Positions 37,022 to 46,483 of a stretch of 64,000 bases of DNA are shown here, piece after piece. Source of the stretch: Chloroflexota bacterium (GTDB lineage Bacteria > Chloroflexota > Dehalococcoidia > UBA2979); contig QGNP01000005.1 of the NCBI GenBank assembly GCA_003228125.1, positions 1 to 64,000 on the forward strand. Reading direction: 5' to 3'. Each line of letters starts with the position of its first letter. Within the stretch, counting starts at the first letter, position 1. The notes beneath the pieces were generated by a model. That model did not search any database. It had not been told where the DNA came from and saw nothing but the letters and a program-made list of their open reading frames with translations. The translations under genes and the position numbers were made by a program.

Positions 37022-38866
37022 CTACTCTACCGTGACTGTCTTTGCAAGATTACGAGGTCGATCAATGTTTTTACCTAATTTATTTGCTATATGATAAGCA
37101 AGTAACTGCAATACCACAACAGTGATAATAGGAGATTGTGATGCTGTAACTTTTGGTATTTCAATAACATCATTAGCGAGCTTATTCATTCTTTTCTCAC
37201 CCTTTTGTACGATTGCAATAACTTTGCCCTTTCTTGCTTTAACTTGCTCAACATTGGAATATATTTTATCAAATAGTTTTTCATTTGTTGCGATAAAAAT
37301 TGTCGGCATCTGTGCATCAATGAGTGCAATTGGTCCATGTTTCATTTCTCCAGCGGAATATCCTTCAGCATGTATATATGCAAGCTCTTTCATTTTTAAT
37401 GCACCCTCCATTGCAATAGGATATAGTTGACCTCTGCCAAGAAACAAAAAATTGTTATATTTACTGTATTTATTTGCTAATTTTTTGATTTGAGTATTTA
37501 ATGATAAAGTTTCATTGATTAACGCAGGTAGCTTTACATAATCATTTATTTGATATTGGATGTCATTATTGTGTGCTGCTTTACTTATAATTGCTATCTT
37601 AAGAGCTAAAGCATGCAATGCTGCAACTGCAGCTATAAAGCATTTAGTGCTTGCTACAGCTATTTCCTTTCCTGCATGCAAATATATTGTTGCATCAGCA
37701 ATTCGCGTTGTCTGTGAACGGGGCGTGTTAGTAATTGTAATTTGTAGCGCATTAGTTTTTTTTGCCAAATTCATAGCACGTATTGTATCAACTGTTTCAC
37801 CTGATTGACTGATAGAAATTATGAGCGTATTTTTACTAGCAATAATATCTCTATTAGTAAATTCAGATGCATTTTCAACTTGAGTCGGTATTCCAGTAAG
37901 AGATTCGATATAATATCTACCAACTGCAGCTGCATACTCAGATGATCCCATGCCCAGGAGAACAATGCGATTAATATTTTTTATCTGTTTACTGGTGATA
38001 CTAAATTTATTAAATCTTATGTTTTTATTTTTTACTTGATATGTATCTCTAATAAAATCAAATAATGAATCAGGTTGTTCAAAGATTTCTTTTTCTAAAA
38101 AGTTACTATACTTCCCTTTTTCATTGATTGATTCGGATTGATTAAATTTTTCAAATTTTTTAATAATTTTTTTACCATTTAATTTATTAAAAGTAATTTT
38201 ATTTTTTTCAGCAATTCCCATTTCGCCAGCTTCAAGAAAAGTAATTGCATAGTTATTATTTTTTATCGCACTAATATCAGAAGTGATTAATGTGCTCATA
38301 TTGTTTTTTGCAATAACTATGCCACCAGCATATCCAGTACGGGCAAATGCAATTATATTTTTTTCTTTACCGCTCATTGCGGTAATCGTATAGGCACCTT
38401 GTGTTTGTTTAATGGCTTTTGTTAATGCTTGTCCTAAAGTTGTTGTCGTTGTATAAAATGAATCAATTAAATTAGCCAAAACTTCAGTATCAGTGTCTGT
38501 TCGAAATTTGATTCCTTTTTTCAGTAGTTTGTTTTTGATTTCTAAATAATTTTCAATTATGCCATTATGTACAATTGTAATATTTTTTGACATGCTTTGT
38601 ATTGGATGTGCATTTTTCATAGTTGGGCTACCATGAGTTGCCCAACGCGTATGACCCATTCCGCAACTATAAGATTCTGAAAAGGAGGAGGTTTTGTTAG
38701 CTAATAAGCTAACTGGCCCAACAACTTTTGTAATATGAGTTAAGGTTGATTCTTCCTGAAGTGCGATACCTGCTGAATCATAGCCTCTATATTCTAGTCT
38801 TAGAAGTCCATCAATTAAAATAGAAGCTGCATTCTGTTTGCCAGTGTAAGCAATTATTCCACACAT
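37022..38866 (-). CDS. glmS: Glutamine-fructose-6-phosphate aminotransferase (isomerizing)
   Basis: 614 aa; MCGIIAYTGKQNA..LRLEYRGYDSAGIA, two SIS domains, RPRNLAKTVTVE C-terminus. Confidence 0.98.
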   Translation of the reverse strand: MCGIIAYTGKQNAASILIDGLLRLEYRGYDSAGIALQEESTLTHITKVVGPVSLLANKTSSFSESYSCGMGHTRWATHGSPTMKNAHPIQSMSKNITIVHNGIIENYLEIKNKLLKKGIKFRTDTDTEVLANLIDSFYTTTTTLGQALTKAIKQTQGAYTITAMSGKEKNIIAFARTGYAGGIVIAKNNMSTLITSDISAIKNNNYAITFLEAGEMGIAEKNKITFNKLNGKKIIKKFEKFNQSESINEKGKYSNFLEKEIFEQPDSLFDFIRDTYQVKNKNIRFNKFSITSKQIKNINRIVLLGMGSSEYAAAVGRYYIESLTGIPTQVENASEFTNRDIIASKNTLIISISQSGETVDTIRAMNLAKKTNALQITITNTPRSQTTRIADATIYLHAGKEIAVASTKCFIAAVAALHALALKIAIISKAAHNNDIQYQINDYVKLPALINETLSLNTQIKKLANKYSKYNNFLFLGRGQLYPIAMEGALKMKELAYIHAEGYSAGEMKHGPIALIDAQMPTIFIATNEKLFDKIYSNVEQVKARKGKVIAIVQKGEKRMNKLANDVIEIPKVTASQSPIITVVVLQLLAYHIANKLGKNIDRPRNLAKTVTVE

Positions 38867-38881
38867 AACTAATTTCCTTAA

Positions 38882-39583
38882 TTAACTATCATTGCTTTTA
38901 TAAATACCTTGGTAGTTTTTAGGAAGCAAAGCTGCAAGTTTTTTCATCATAACTTCAGTTCCTTCTCTAGCAGAACTTGCATCTATTTTATCGGTAGATA
39001 AATAAAATGGCATACCAAATTTTACAGTTAGTATGGGTTTTTTATTTGTCACTAATGATTTAAGCATTTTAATTTTAGTTAAATTTTTAGTTCCAGTTAT
39101 TGCTACTGGCACAATTGCACATTCAGCTATCATTGCAAGCATTGCAGCACCTGGATATGCTTTTTTTAAAGATCCATCTTTTGAACGAGTGCCTTCTGGA
39201 AACATAAGTATAGGCTTTCCGTTCTTCAATATTTTTTTAGCTAATAAAAGTGATTTACTATCTGCAGTTAGGCGCTTAACAGGAAATGCTCCATATGCAC
39301 GAAGATACCATCCTGCAAATGGAATATTAAATAATTCATTTTTAGCCATTGGTCTAACTCTTCTTGGTATTGATGCTAGTACTAATGGTGGATCTATTTC
39401 ATGTAGGTGATTTGCTATAAAAATACAACTTCCTTTTTTTGGAATATTATTTTTGTTAATAACTTTCCATTTGGTAAAAGTTCTAAAAATTATTTGTGAA
39501 AGAATTTTAGCAATTAACCTTGCTAGAGGTCCTAAAATAATTACTAATACACTGTTAAGTTTTAAATGGTTCATATTATCCAA
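38882..39583 (-). CDS. plsC: 1-acyl-sn-glycerol-3-phosphate acyltransferase
   Basis: NHLHEIDPP (HX4D-like) and FPEGTRSKDG. Confidence 0.93.
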   Translation of the reverse strand: MDNMNHLKLNSVLVIILGPLARLIAKILSQIIFRTFTKWKVINKNNIPKKGSCIFIANHLHEIDPPLVLASIPRRVRPMAKNELFNIPFAGWYLRAYGAFPVKRLTADSKSLLLAKKILKNGKPILMFPEGTRSKDGSLKKAYPGAAMLAMIAECAIVPVAITGTKNLTKIKMLKSLVTNKKPILTVKFGMPFYLSTDKIDASSAREGTEVMMKKLAALLPKNYQGIYKSNDS

Positions 39584-40283
39584 AATGTCCTATGTATGCT
39601 TCTGCGCATTTGTCTATTAATTGATCTATTGATAAGTCTTCAGTTTTGATTATATAAGCATCGCTAGCGGCCTGTTCTGCTAAAATAGCTCTTTTGCCAG
39701 TTTGGTCAAGTTCGTCTCTTCTTTTCGTTTGTATCAATACATCTTTAAAAGTACGTAAGTCACCATTGTCTTTAAATTCTTCAAGCCGCCTTTGAGCTCG
39801 TATTTCAGTTGAAGCATGTAAAAAAAATTTAACTTTTGCTTCTATTAAGACTCTAGTACCAATGTCCCTTCCAGCCATAACAATTGAAGATTTTTGTGCG
39901 CGACTTCTTTGATAATTTACCATGAATGTTCGTACATCTGGAATTTTAGATATTATCGAGACATTGTCTTCTATTTGCTTGTCTTTTAATAAATGTGTAA
40001 CATTAATGTCATTTAATAATATTTCAGGTTCGGAAAAAATTTGCCAAATTACTTCTATGTCGATATTATTTATATGATTAATGATTTCATGTTCATTTGT
40101 TAAACTTATTTTATTTTTAATAACTGACAACGTAGCACCTCTGTACATTAGTCCTGTATCAAAAAAACCTATTTTTAATTTATCAGCAAGGCCTCTCCCA
40201 AGAGTAGTTTTGCCCGAAGCTGTAGGACCATCGATGGCAATGCTTCTTTCAAGTTGTATGTTAGATTTTGATAAATTAGCTAT
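39576..40283 (-). CDS. cmk: Cytidylate kinase (extended upstream of the track start; putative ATA initiation)
   Basis: Upstream in-frame sequence encodes ...RSIAIDGPTASGKTTLGRGLADKLKIGFFDTGLMYRGAT, the cmk P-loop; the track ORF begins after it. Confidence 0.85.
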   Translation of the reverse strand: MANLSKSNIQLERSIAIDGPTASGKTTLGRGLADKLKIGFFDTGLMYRGATLSVIKNKISLTNEHEIINHINNIDIEVIWQIFSEPEILLNDINVTHLLKDKQIEDNVSIISKIPDVRTFMVNYQRSRAQKSSIVMAGRDIGTRVLIEAKVKFFLHASTEIRAQRRLEEFKDNGDLRTFKDVLIQTKRRDELDQTGKRAILAEQAASDAYIIKTEDLSIDQLIDKCAEAYIGHFG

Positions 40284-40362
40284 AGTAAGTTCCTTAACTA
40301 TTTAAATATTACCAAATATTTTATCTTGAGGAAAATTGTATAGACATGAACATTCAACATAT

Positions 40363-41094
40363 TTATAAACCAACCATTTTTTTGAGTATCTGCAATTCAT
40401 CTTTTTGGAGTATTCTTTCTGAAGAACCTCTTAAGTCATTAAGATGAATATTTGCTATTCTTATTCTATTTAATCTAACTACTTCAAAGCCAAGATATTT
40501 GATAAGTTTTCTAATTTCTCTCTTTTTTCCTTCTGTGAGAATTATTATTAATTGACAATTATTTTGAGATATTTGATTATTTATTTTGATTAATTTTGGC
40601 TTGATAAATATATTGTCCGTAGTTATTCCTGCAAGAACATTTCCTATTGCTTGTTTCGATGGCACTCCCGTAATGTCTACAAGATATTCTTTTTCTATTT
40701 CGTAACTTGGATGTGATAATCGATAACAAAGTTCACCATTTGAAGTGAGCAGTAAGAGACCTTCTGAGTTTTTATCAAGCCTACCGATGTGGTTAAGATC
40801 TCTATATTTAGTTGGCAAAATTTCATATATGGTTTGACGTTTTTGCGGGTCTTTTTTTGTAACAATTATGCCATTTGGCTTATTGAATATAATTGTTATT
40901 TCTTGATTATTGAAATTTAAAGGCAATCCATCAACTTCTATTTCATTTTTACCATCATTAATTTTTTGACCAAGAATAGCTTTTGTTCCATTTACTAATA
41001 TTTTTTCTTCTTTGATTAACTTTTCAACGGATCTCCTGCTTAATGATGAGTTATTAGCAATATATTTTTGAATACGCATTAATTTATTTTTCAT
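40363..41094 (-). CDS. Pseudouridine synthase (RsuA/RluB family)
   Basis: S4 domain RIQKYIANNSSLSRRSVEKLIKEEKILVNG; GRLDKNSEGLLLLTSNGEL; EGKKREIRKL. Confidence 0.93.
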   Translation of the reverse strand: MKNKLMRIQKYIANNSSLSRRSVEKLIKEEKILVNGTKAILGQKINDGKNEIEVDGLPLNFNNQEITIIFNKPNGIIVTKKDPQKRQTIYEILPTKYRDLNHIGRLDKNSEGLLLLTSNGELCYRLSHPSYEIEKEYLVDITGVPSKQAIGNVLAGITTDNIFIKPKLIKINNQISQNNCQLIIILTEGKKREIRKLIKYLGFEVVRLNRIRIANIHLNDLRGSSERILQKDELQILKKMVGL

Positions 41095-41887
41095 TTTTAA
41101 TACTTAAATTACTTAAATCGATTGGTAATTTTGATGTAGCAGATATTTTTAAGTTTGTGAGATTAATATTTTTTAAAGCAAATTCATTTAATGTTTGAAT
41201 AATAAAATTGGATTCTAGCGCTAACCCAAGTCCTCTAATGTTATTAAATAACTCAGAATTTTGTATTTCTTTATCTTCTATACAATCAGAATTATTATTA
41301 AATTGTTCCCATAAGTTTTGGTTTAAAGAATTTTTAATAGAATATTTACAAATTGTTGCAACAGGCCCTTTGTCTACTTCTTTAATTGCACGATGCATCA
41401 TCATTCCTGACTCATTCAGATTATTTCTTATGAGCTTTATAATGACTTCTTGCCATGTTCCAATAGGCCCTTTAGGCAATGCTGGGTGTAAATTTAATAA
41501 ATAGTAGTCGTTGCAAAATTGTTCTGTTAGCACTAACATGTAGCCACCTAATACAATCAAATCATATTGATACCTGTTTATTAATTTGGATATTTCTGTA
41601 TCAAAGTCTTTTCTCCATTGTTCAAGAATGTGCACACTGTTACTTAATTTACCATTTATTTTTTTTCTGAATTTGTTGGAAGATAGAGTTATTAATGGTA
41701 TATTTTTTTTTGTAATTTCATCAAATAAAACATCAGTTATTTCAGATTCACCCTTTTCTCTATTAGAAAAAACAAAAACAATTTTTGCATCTAATTCATT
41801 TAAATCAATAGCTTTTATTACATGATCAAGCATTCCTTTAGATCCAGAACCTCGTCCAGTAGTAAACCAACCCACTCTTAATGTCAT
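41084..41887 (-). CDS. purN: Phosphoribosylglycinamide formyltransferase-like protein
   Basis: VGWFTTGRGSGSKGMLDHVI; LIVLGGYMLVLTEQFCNDYYLLNLHPALP; HRAIKEVDKGPV. Confidence 0.82.
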   Translation of the reverse strand: MTLRVGWFTTGRGSGSKGMLDHVIKAIDLNELDAKIVFVFSNREKGESEITDVLFDEITKKNIPLITLSSNKFRKKINGKLSNSVHILEQWRKDFDTEISKLINRYQYDLIVLGGYMLVLTEQFCNDYYLLNLHPALPKGPIGTWQEVIIKLIRNNLNESGMMMHRAIKEVDKGPVATICKYSIKNSLNQNLWEQFNNNSDCIEDKEIQNSELFNNIRGLGLALESNFIIQTLNEFALKNINLTNLKISATSKLPIDLSNLSIKNEK

Positions 41888-42121
41888 TTAATCATCCTCA
41901 TTAGAATCTAAATTGATATTAGTAAGTTGATTTCTTAAAGTATCAATATTTGATTCAGCAACTGATAATTGCTTTTCTAAATCTTTTGCTATTTTAATGC
42001 CTGATTCATATAAATCAATTGATTCTTGTAAAGTTAATGAACCTGATTGTAATTTAATAGTGACTTCTTCTAGTTGCATTAAAAGGTCTTCAATGTTTAA
42101 TTGTGAATTATTTTTATTAAT
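41888..42121 (-). CDS. xseB: Exodeoxyribonuclease VII small subunit (extended upstream; putative ATT initiation)
   Basis: INKNNSQLNIEDLLMQLEEVTIKLQSGSLTLQESIDLYESGIKIAKDLEKQLSVAE; the conserved start of the family lies upstream of the track ATG. Confidence 0.82.
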   Translation of the reverse strand: MNKNNSQLNIEDLLMQLEEVTIKLQSGSLTLQESIDLYESGIKIAKDLEKQLSVAESNIDTLRNQLTNINLDSNEDD

Positions 42122-43352
42122 TTTTATCTCCTATTTTTGCTTGTATTGATCCATCTGATACAGTTATAACAAAACTGCTGTTTGATTGTAATTCTTTTTT
42201 AGTATTGATAATTTTTCCATTATGATTTGCAATAATTGAATATCCTCTATTTAAAATTTCATTTGGTGATAGCGCGAGTATTTTTTCTTTTACAGCTGTT
42301 GATTTAAGTTTTTTTTCAAGTAAATTTGTTTTTACTAATTGATCTACTATTTGTATGTTTTTACTTGTTAGTTTTTTGTTCAATAATAAATTAAAATCGT
42401 AATTGAAAAGAATATTATTTATTATTGCATGTTCTTTTTTTAGAGAATAAAGACTTCTATATATTTGTTCATTCATAATTTGTATTTTATCTAAAATATC
42501 TTTTTTTACATTGATGATGTTCGGGACGATCATTTCAGCTGCCTCAGATGGCGTAGCTGCTTGAAAATCTGCTACTAAATCTGACAATGTTGAATTTTCT
42601 TGATGACCTAGGGCTGTAACAATTGGAAATTTAAATTGGTATATAGCTCGCACAACTTCTTCTTCATTGAACACATCAAAGTCTTCTTGTGCTCCGCCAC
42701 CTCTTGCAATGATAGTTATATCTGGATGTTTATTTTCAATTATGTGCAGAGCATTTTGTATCTGTTTTTTTGCATCTTTCCCTTGAACACTTGAGTGACT
42801 AATCAAGATCTTTGCTAATGGCCATCTTCTGCTGATAATGGTTGTTAAATCTTTAATAACTGCGCCATGCTTAGAAGTAATTATACCTATTTTCTTAGGA
42901 TATTTTGGAATATTTTTTTTTCTAGAAATATCAAATAATCCTTCATTATTTAATTTTTCTTTTAGTCTTAAGTATTCTGCTTGCTTTGATCCTTGATTAC
43001 CTAAATATATGTAGTCAACTATTAGTTGCAATCTCCCTTTTTGCTTGTATACATCTACAGAACCATGAACTAGAATTTCTTTTCCTGCAATGTCTGATTC
43101 TTTTATTGTTTGCAATTGATTTTTGAATGATACGCAATCTATTGAAGCTTTACTATCTTGTAATGTAAAGAATAAGTTTTGATTACTTGAAAATGTATAA
43201 TTTGTTACTTCTCCTTTGATCCATATATCATTGAACATGTATTGAGACAAAGCATCAGAAATTACAGACACAAGTTCTGTTACAGATAAAAAATTGCCAA
43301 TGTCTAAAGACTGATCGATTATTTCACTATTTGTATTATGAAATCCGCTCAA
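42117..43352 (-). CDS. xseA: Exodeoxyribonuclease VII large subunit
   Basis: 411 aa; OB-fold IWIKGEVTNY.., IGIITSKHGAVIKDL, ARGGGAQEDFDVFNEEEVVRAI. Confidence 0.96.
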   Translation of the reverse strand: MSGFHNTNSEIIDQSLDIGNFLSVTELVSVISDALSQYMFNDIWIKGEVTNYTFSSNQNLFFTLQDSKASIDCVSFKNQLQTIKESDIAGKEILVHGSVDVYKQKGRLQLIVDYIYLGNQGSKQAEYLRLKEKLNNEGLFDISRKKNIPKYPKKIGIITSKHGAVIKDLTTIISRRWPLAKILISHSSVQGKDAKKQIQNALHIIENKHPDITIIARGGGAQEDFDVFNEEEVVRAIYQFKFPIVTALGHQENSTLSDLVADFQAATPSEAAEMIVPNIINVKKDILDKIQIMNEQIYRSLYSLKKEHAIINNILFNYDFNLLLNKKLTSKNIQIVDQLVKTNLLEKKLKSTAVKEKILALSPNEILNRGYSIIANHNGKIINTKKELQSNSSFVITVSDGSIQAKIGDKN

Positions 43353-43893
43353 GATATTCTCCAGTATCAGTTGAAACTTTTAGTTTGTCTTCAATATTAA
43401 TAAATAAAGGAACATTAATCGTCAAGCCTGTTTCTAAAATTGCGGGCTTAGTTGCACCTGATGAGGTGTCACCTTTTATTCCTGGGTCTGATTGACTGAC
43501 AGTTAATACGACAGCAGGAGGTAATTCAAGCCCTAAAATTTCATCGCCAATCATAATTCCTTGTATAGATTGACCTTCAATAATGTATTGCATTTCATCT
43601 TTTATTAACTCTTCGTTAATTGAAACTTGTTCATATGATTCATTATTCATAAAAATATGCTGAGTATTTTCTTTATATAAATATTGCAAAGCTCCTCTTT
43701 CAACATCAGCCTCTTTTAATTTTTCACTTGCATTAAATGATTTTTCAGTAATCGATCCAGTTCTAAAGTCTTTAACTTTTACTTTATAAACTGCTGATTT
43801 TTTTGTTTTTACATGCTGCACATGTAAAACTTGTAATAGGCGACCATCAACTTCTATGCTATTTCCTTTTTTTAATTCGCCAATACTAATCAT
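43336..43893 (-). CDS. efp: Elongation factor P
   Basis: 185 aa; LKKGNSIEVDGRLLQVLHVQHVKTKKSAVYKVKVKDFRTGS; C-terminal GDTSSGATKPAILETG. Confidence 0.95.
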   Translation of the reverse strand: MISIGELKKGNSIEVDGRLLQVLHVQHVKTKKSAVYKVKVKDFRTGSITEKSFNASEKLKEADVERGALQYLYKENTQHIFMNNESYEQVSINEELIKDEMQYIIEGQSIQGIMIGDEILGLELPPAVVLTVSQSDPGIKGDTSSGATKPAILETGLTINVPLFINIEDKLKVSTDTGEYLERIS

Positions 43894-43907
43894 GATTTTT
43901 TCCTATT

Positions 43908-44987
43908 CTAAATCAAATGTTTATTTGCAGTTGTTAGTTGCTTAAGTCCAGTATCTGTTACTTGATACATATCTTCAATACGTATCCCTCCCCATCCACG
44001 AATATAAATACCTGGTTCAATTGTTATAATTGCATTGGCACAAAGTTTGTCTTCAGAATTTTTATCAATGTATGGTTTTTCATGAACTTCCATTCCTACG
44101 CCATGACCAAGTCCATGTATGAATAAATCAGATACACCTGCTTCACTAAAAACAGTTTCAGCTATTTGATGAATGTCCCTAGCATTCATGCCCACTTCTG
44201 CTCTTTCACTAGCAATATTTTGAGCTAATAAAACAATGTTGTAATAGCTTGCGTATTGTTTATTTTTATTTCCATTCCAAAAAGTTCTTGTAATATCTGA
44301 TGCATACTCATTTAAATACACACCTAAATCTATGAGTGTTATATTGTTTTTTAAAATTGATTGATTGCTTGGTATTGCATGAGGCATTGCTGATCTTTCA
44401 CCAGAAGCAACGATAGTATTAAATGACATTGAATCTGCACCTTGCTCCCTAGCATAAATTTCAATTAAATTTGCCAATTTTTTTTCAGTTATTTTTTCGG
44501 TAATATTGCTAATGCCATAATTCATAACTTCACTTGCTAAAATTGCAGATTGCTCAATGAATTGAACTTCGTTGCTGTTTTTAGTCATTCTTAAGGTAGT
44601 TATAGGATTATTTTGATGAGAAATGATTATTAATTCTTTATCATTGTTTATGTTTTCTTTTATTTCAAAATAATCTTTAAGTAAAAATTCATCTTCAAGA
44701 ATAGCTATTTTTTTTGATGAGTCACGATTAATTTTATTCAGGATGTTTTTAATTCCATGCCTTTCTCCAATTTGTATTTCCCAGTCAGGACATTGAATAT
44801 TAGCCTGTGTTTCGTATCTACTATCAGTCATTAAAGACTGTTCTTTGCTTGTTATAAATAGCCATCCATTTGACCCATTAAAACCAGAAGCCCATTTTAT
44901 ATTAATAGGGGCACTTATAATAATTGCATCAAATAGTTGATTTTTAAATATATTTTTTATAGATTCTAAATTATTTAAATCTGGCAT
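43908..44987 (-). CDS. M24 family Xaa-Pro peptidase
   Basis: 359 aa; LIDLGVYLNEYASDITRTFW, HGLGHGVGMEVHEKPYI, ITIEPGIYI. Confidence 0.94.
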   Translation of the reverse strand: MPDLNNLESIKNIFKNQLFDAIIISAPINIKWASGFNGSNGWLFITSKEQSLMTDSRYETQANIQCPDWEIQIGERHGIKNILNKINRDSSKKIAILEDEFLLKDYFEIKENINNDKELIIISHQNNPITTLRMTKNSNEVQFIEQSAILASEVMNYGISNITEKITEKKLANLIEIYAREQGADSMSFNTIVASGERSAMPHAIPSNQSILKNNITLIDLGVYLNEYASDITRTFWNGNKNKQYASYYNIVLLAQNIASERAEVGMNARDIHQIAETVFSEAGVSDLFIHGLGHGVGMEVHEKPYIDKNSEDKLCANAIITIEPGIYIRGWGGIRIEDMYQVTDTGLKQLTTANKHLI

Positions 44988-45421
44988 TATTTTTTTTGTA
45001 GAAACTGATGGATTAATGTAAGAGCAGCAAGGTAACCTGCTGAACCAAAGCCACTGATTTGCCCTATTGCTACAGGAGCAATATATGAATGAGAACGAAA
45101 TTCTTCTCGAGCATATATATTTGATAAATGCACTTCAATTGTAGGTATTTCAATTGATTCAAGGGCGTCTGCAATCGCTATTGATGTATGAGTGAAGGCT
45201 CCTGGATTAAATATTAAGCCATTACAATTTGAGTTTTTTTGAAGAATATCTATCAATGCACCCTCATGATTTGATTGTTCAAAAATTAAATCAATATTAA
45301 GTTCTTTAGCTATATTTTGTAGAGATTTTTGTATATCTTCTAGAGTATCATTCCCATAAATATCTGGATTTCTACTGCCAAGGAGGTTTAAGCTTGGACC
45401 ATTTAAAATTAAAATTTTCAT
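44987..45421 (-). CDS. aroQ: Type II 3-dehydroquinate dehydratase
   Basis: 144 aa; ILNGPSLNLLGSRNPDIYG, EQSNHEGALID, NPGAFTHTSIAIADAL. Confidence 0.96.
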   Translation of the reverse strand: MKILILNGPSLNLLGSRNPDIYGNDTLEDIQKSLQNIAKELNIDLIFEQSNHEGALIDILQKNSNCNGLIFNPGAFTHTSIAIADALESIEIPTIEVHLSNIYAREEFRSHSYIAPVAIGQISGFGSAGYLAALTLIHQFLQKK

Positions 45422-45484
45422 TTTTTATATATCCATCTTTTTTATTACCAAAATAATGTATCAATGAAGATTATAAAAATATAC

Positions 45485-46429
45485 CTAATTATGTATTTCT
45501 CTGCTGTTTTCTTTTTTTCTTGTGTTGTTTAATGCTTCAGAAATAACTTTTCTATATGAAACTGTATTAATCCCAGTATATATTTGAGTTGTGTTTGCTG
45601 ATTCATGTCCGAGAAGTTGTTGGACTATTCTGAGATCTGCATTATTTTCTACTAGATGAGTGGCAAATGAATGTCTTAGTAAATGGGGATGCACTTTTCG
45701 TAAAAGTCCAGCTTGTTTGCCAAGTTGATTGGTTATTCTTTGTATCCCTCGAGTCGAAAGTTGATTACCATATTTATTTATGAGTAAATATTTATTATCC
45801 CTATTGTTTTTATTTAAAATCGGCCTTGAATTTATTAAATAATTTTGTAACGCAATGCTAGCCTCATGCCCATATATGCATATTCTTTCCTTGAATCCCT
45901 TGCCTAAGACCCTGATTTGGTTATTTGTTTCATCTATATCATCTATATTAATATTAATAAGTTCCGAAACTCTGATTCCTGTTGCATATAAAATTTCGAG
46001 AATAAAATAGTTTCGTATTTGTATTGGATTGCTTGGATCTGGTTTAATATTAATTAGTTCACCTATTTCATTTTTTGTTAAATACTTCGGCAATGATTTT
46101 GATAGTTTTTTATATCTAAGATTTAATATTGAGTCTCCAGAGTCATTTTTTAATGCATAGTTATTTCTATCCAACCAAATATAAAAAGTCTTAATAGAGA
46201 CAGTTATTCTCCTAATTGATTTTTCAGTATAGCCCATATTAGAAAGCTTATCTAAAAATTGCCTTGCAATATTTCTTCCAGCATAATTATAGGAGACATT
46301 TATCTCTTCAATAAATAATATAAATTTAGTCAGATCGCTTTTGTAATTTCTAACAGTATATTTGGAACGAGCTTTAATATGCTCTAGGTTATGTATGTAG
46401 AGATTTAATATATCTATATTTTTTTTCAT
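45485..46429 (-). CDS. xerC: Tyrosine recombinase XerC/XerD-like
   Basis: 314 aa; ATGIRVSELININIDDID, HPHLLRHSFATHLVENNADLRIVQQLLGHESANTTQIYT; adjacent to topA. Confidence 0.9.
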   Translation of the reverse strand: MKKNIDILNLYIHNLEHIKARSKYTVRNYKSDLTKFILFIEEINVSYNYAGRNIARQFLDKLSNMGYTEKSIRRITVSIKTFYIWLDRNNYALKNDSGDSILNLRYKKLSKSLPKYLTKNEIGELINIKPDPSNPIQIRNYFILEILYATGIRVSELININIDDIDETNNQIRVLGKGFKERICIYGHEASIALQNYLINSRPILNKNNRDNKYLLINKYGNQLSTRGIQRITNQLGKQAGLLRKVHPHLLRHSFATHLVENNADLRIVQQLLGHESANTTQIYTGINTVSYRKVISEALNNTRKKENSREIHN

Positions 46430-46483
46430 AAATATAGTATAGTTTTTAACTTAACATAAAACAATTAAAACAGACAGTTTATG

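Noticed and set aside
45485-46429. Tyrosine recombinase as a mobile-element integrase
   Set aside because: Sits between aroQ and topA in a housekeeping run; XerC next to topA is a common chromosomal arrangement and no att repeats or cargo are visible.
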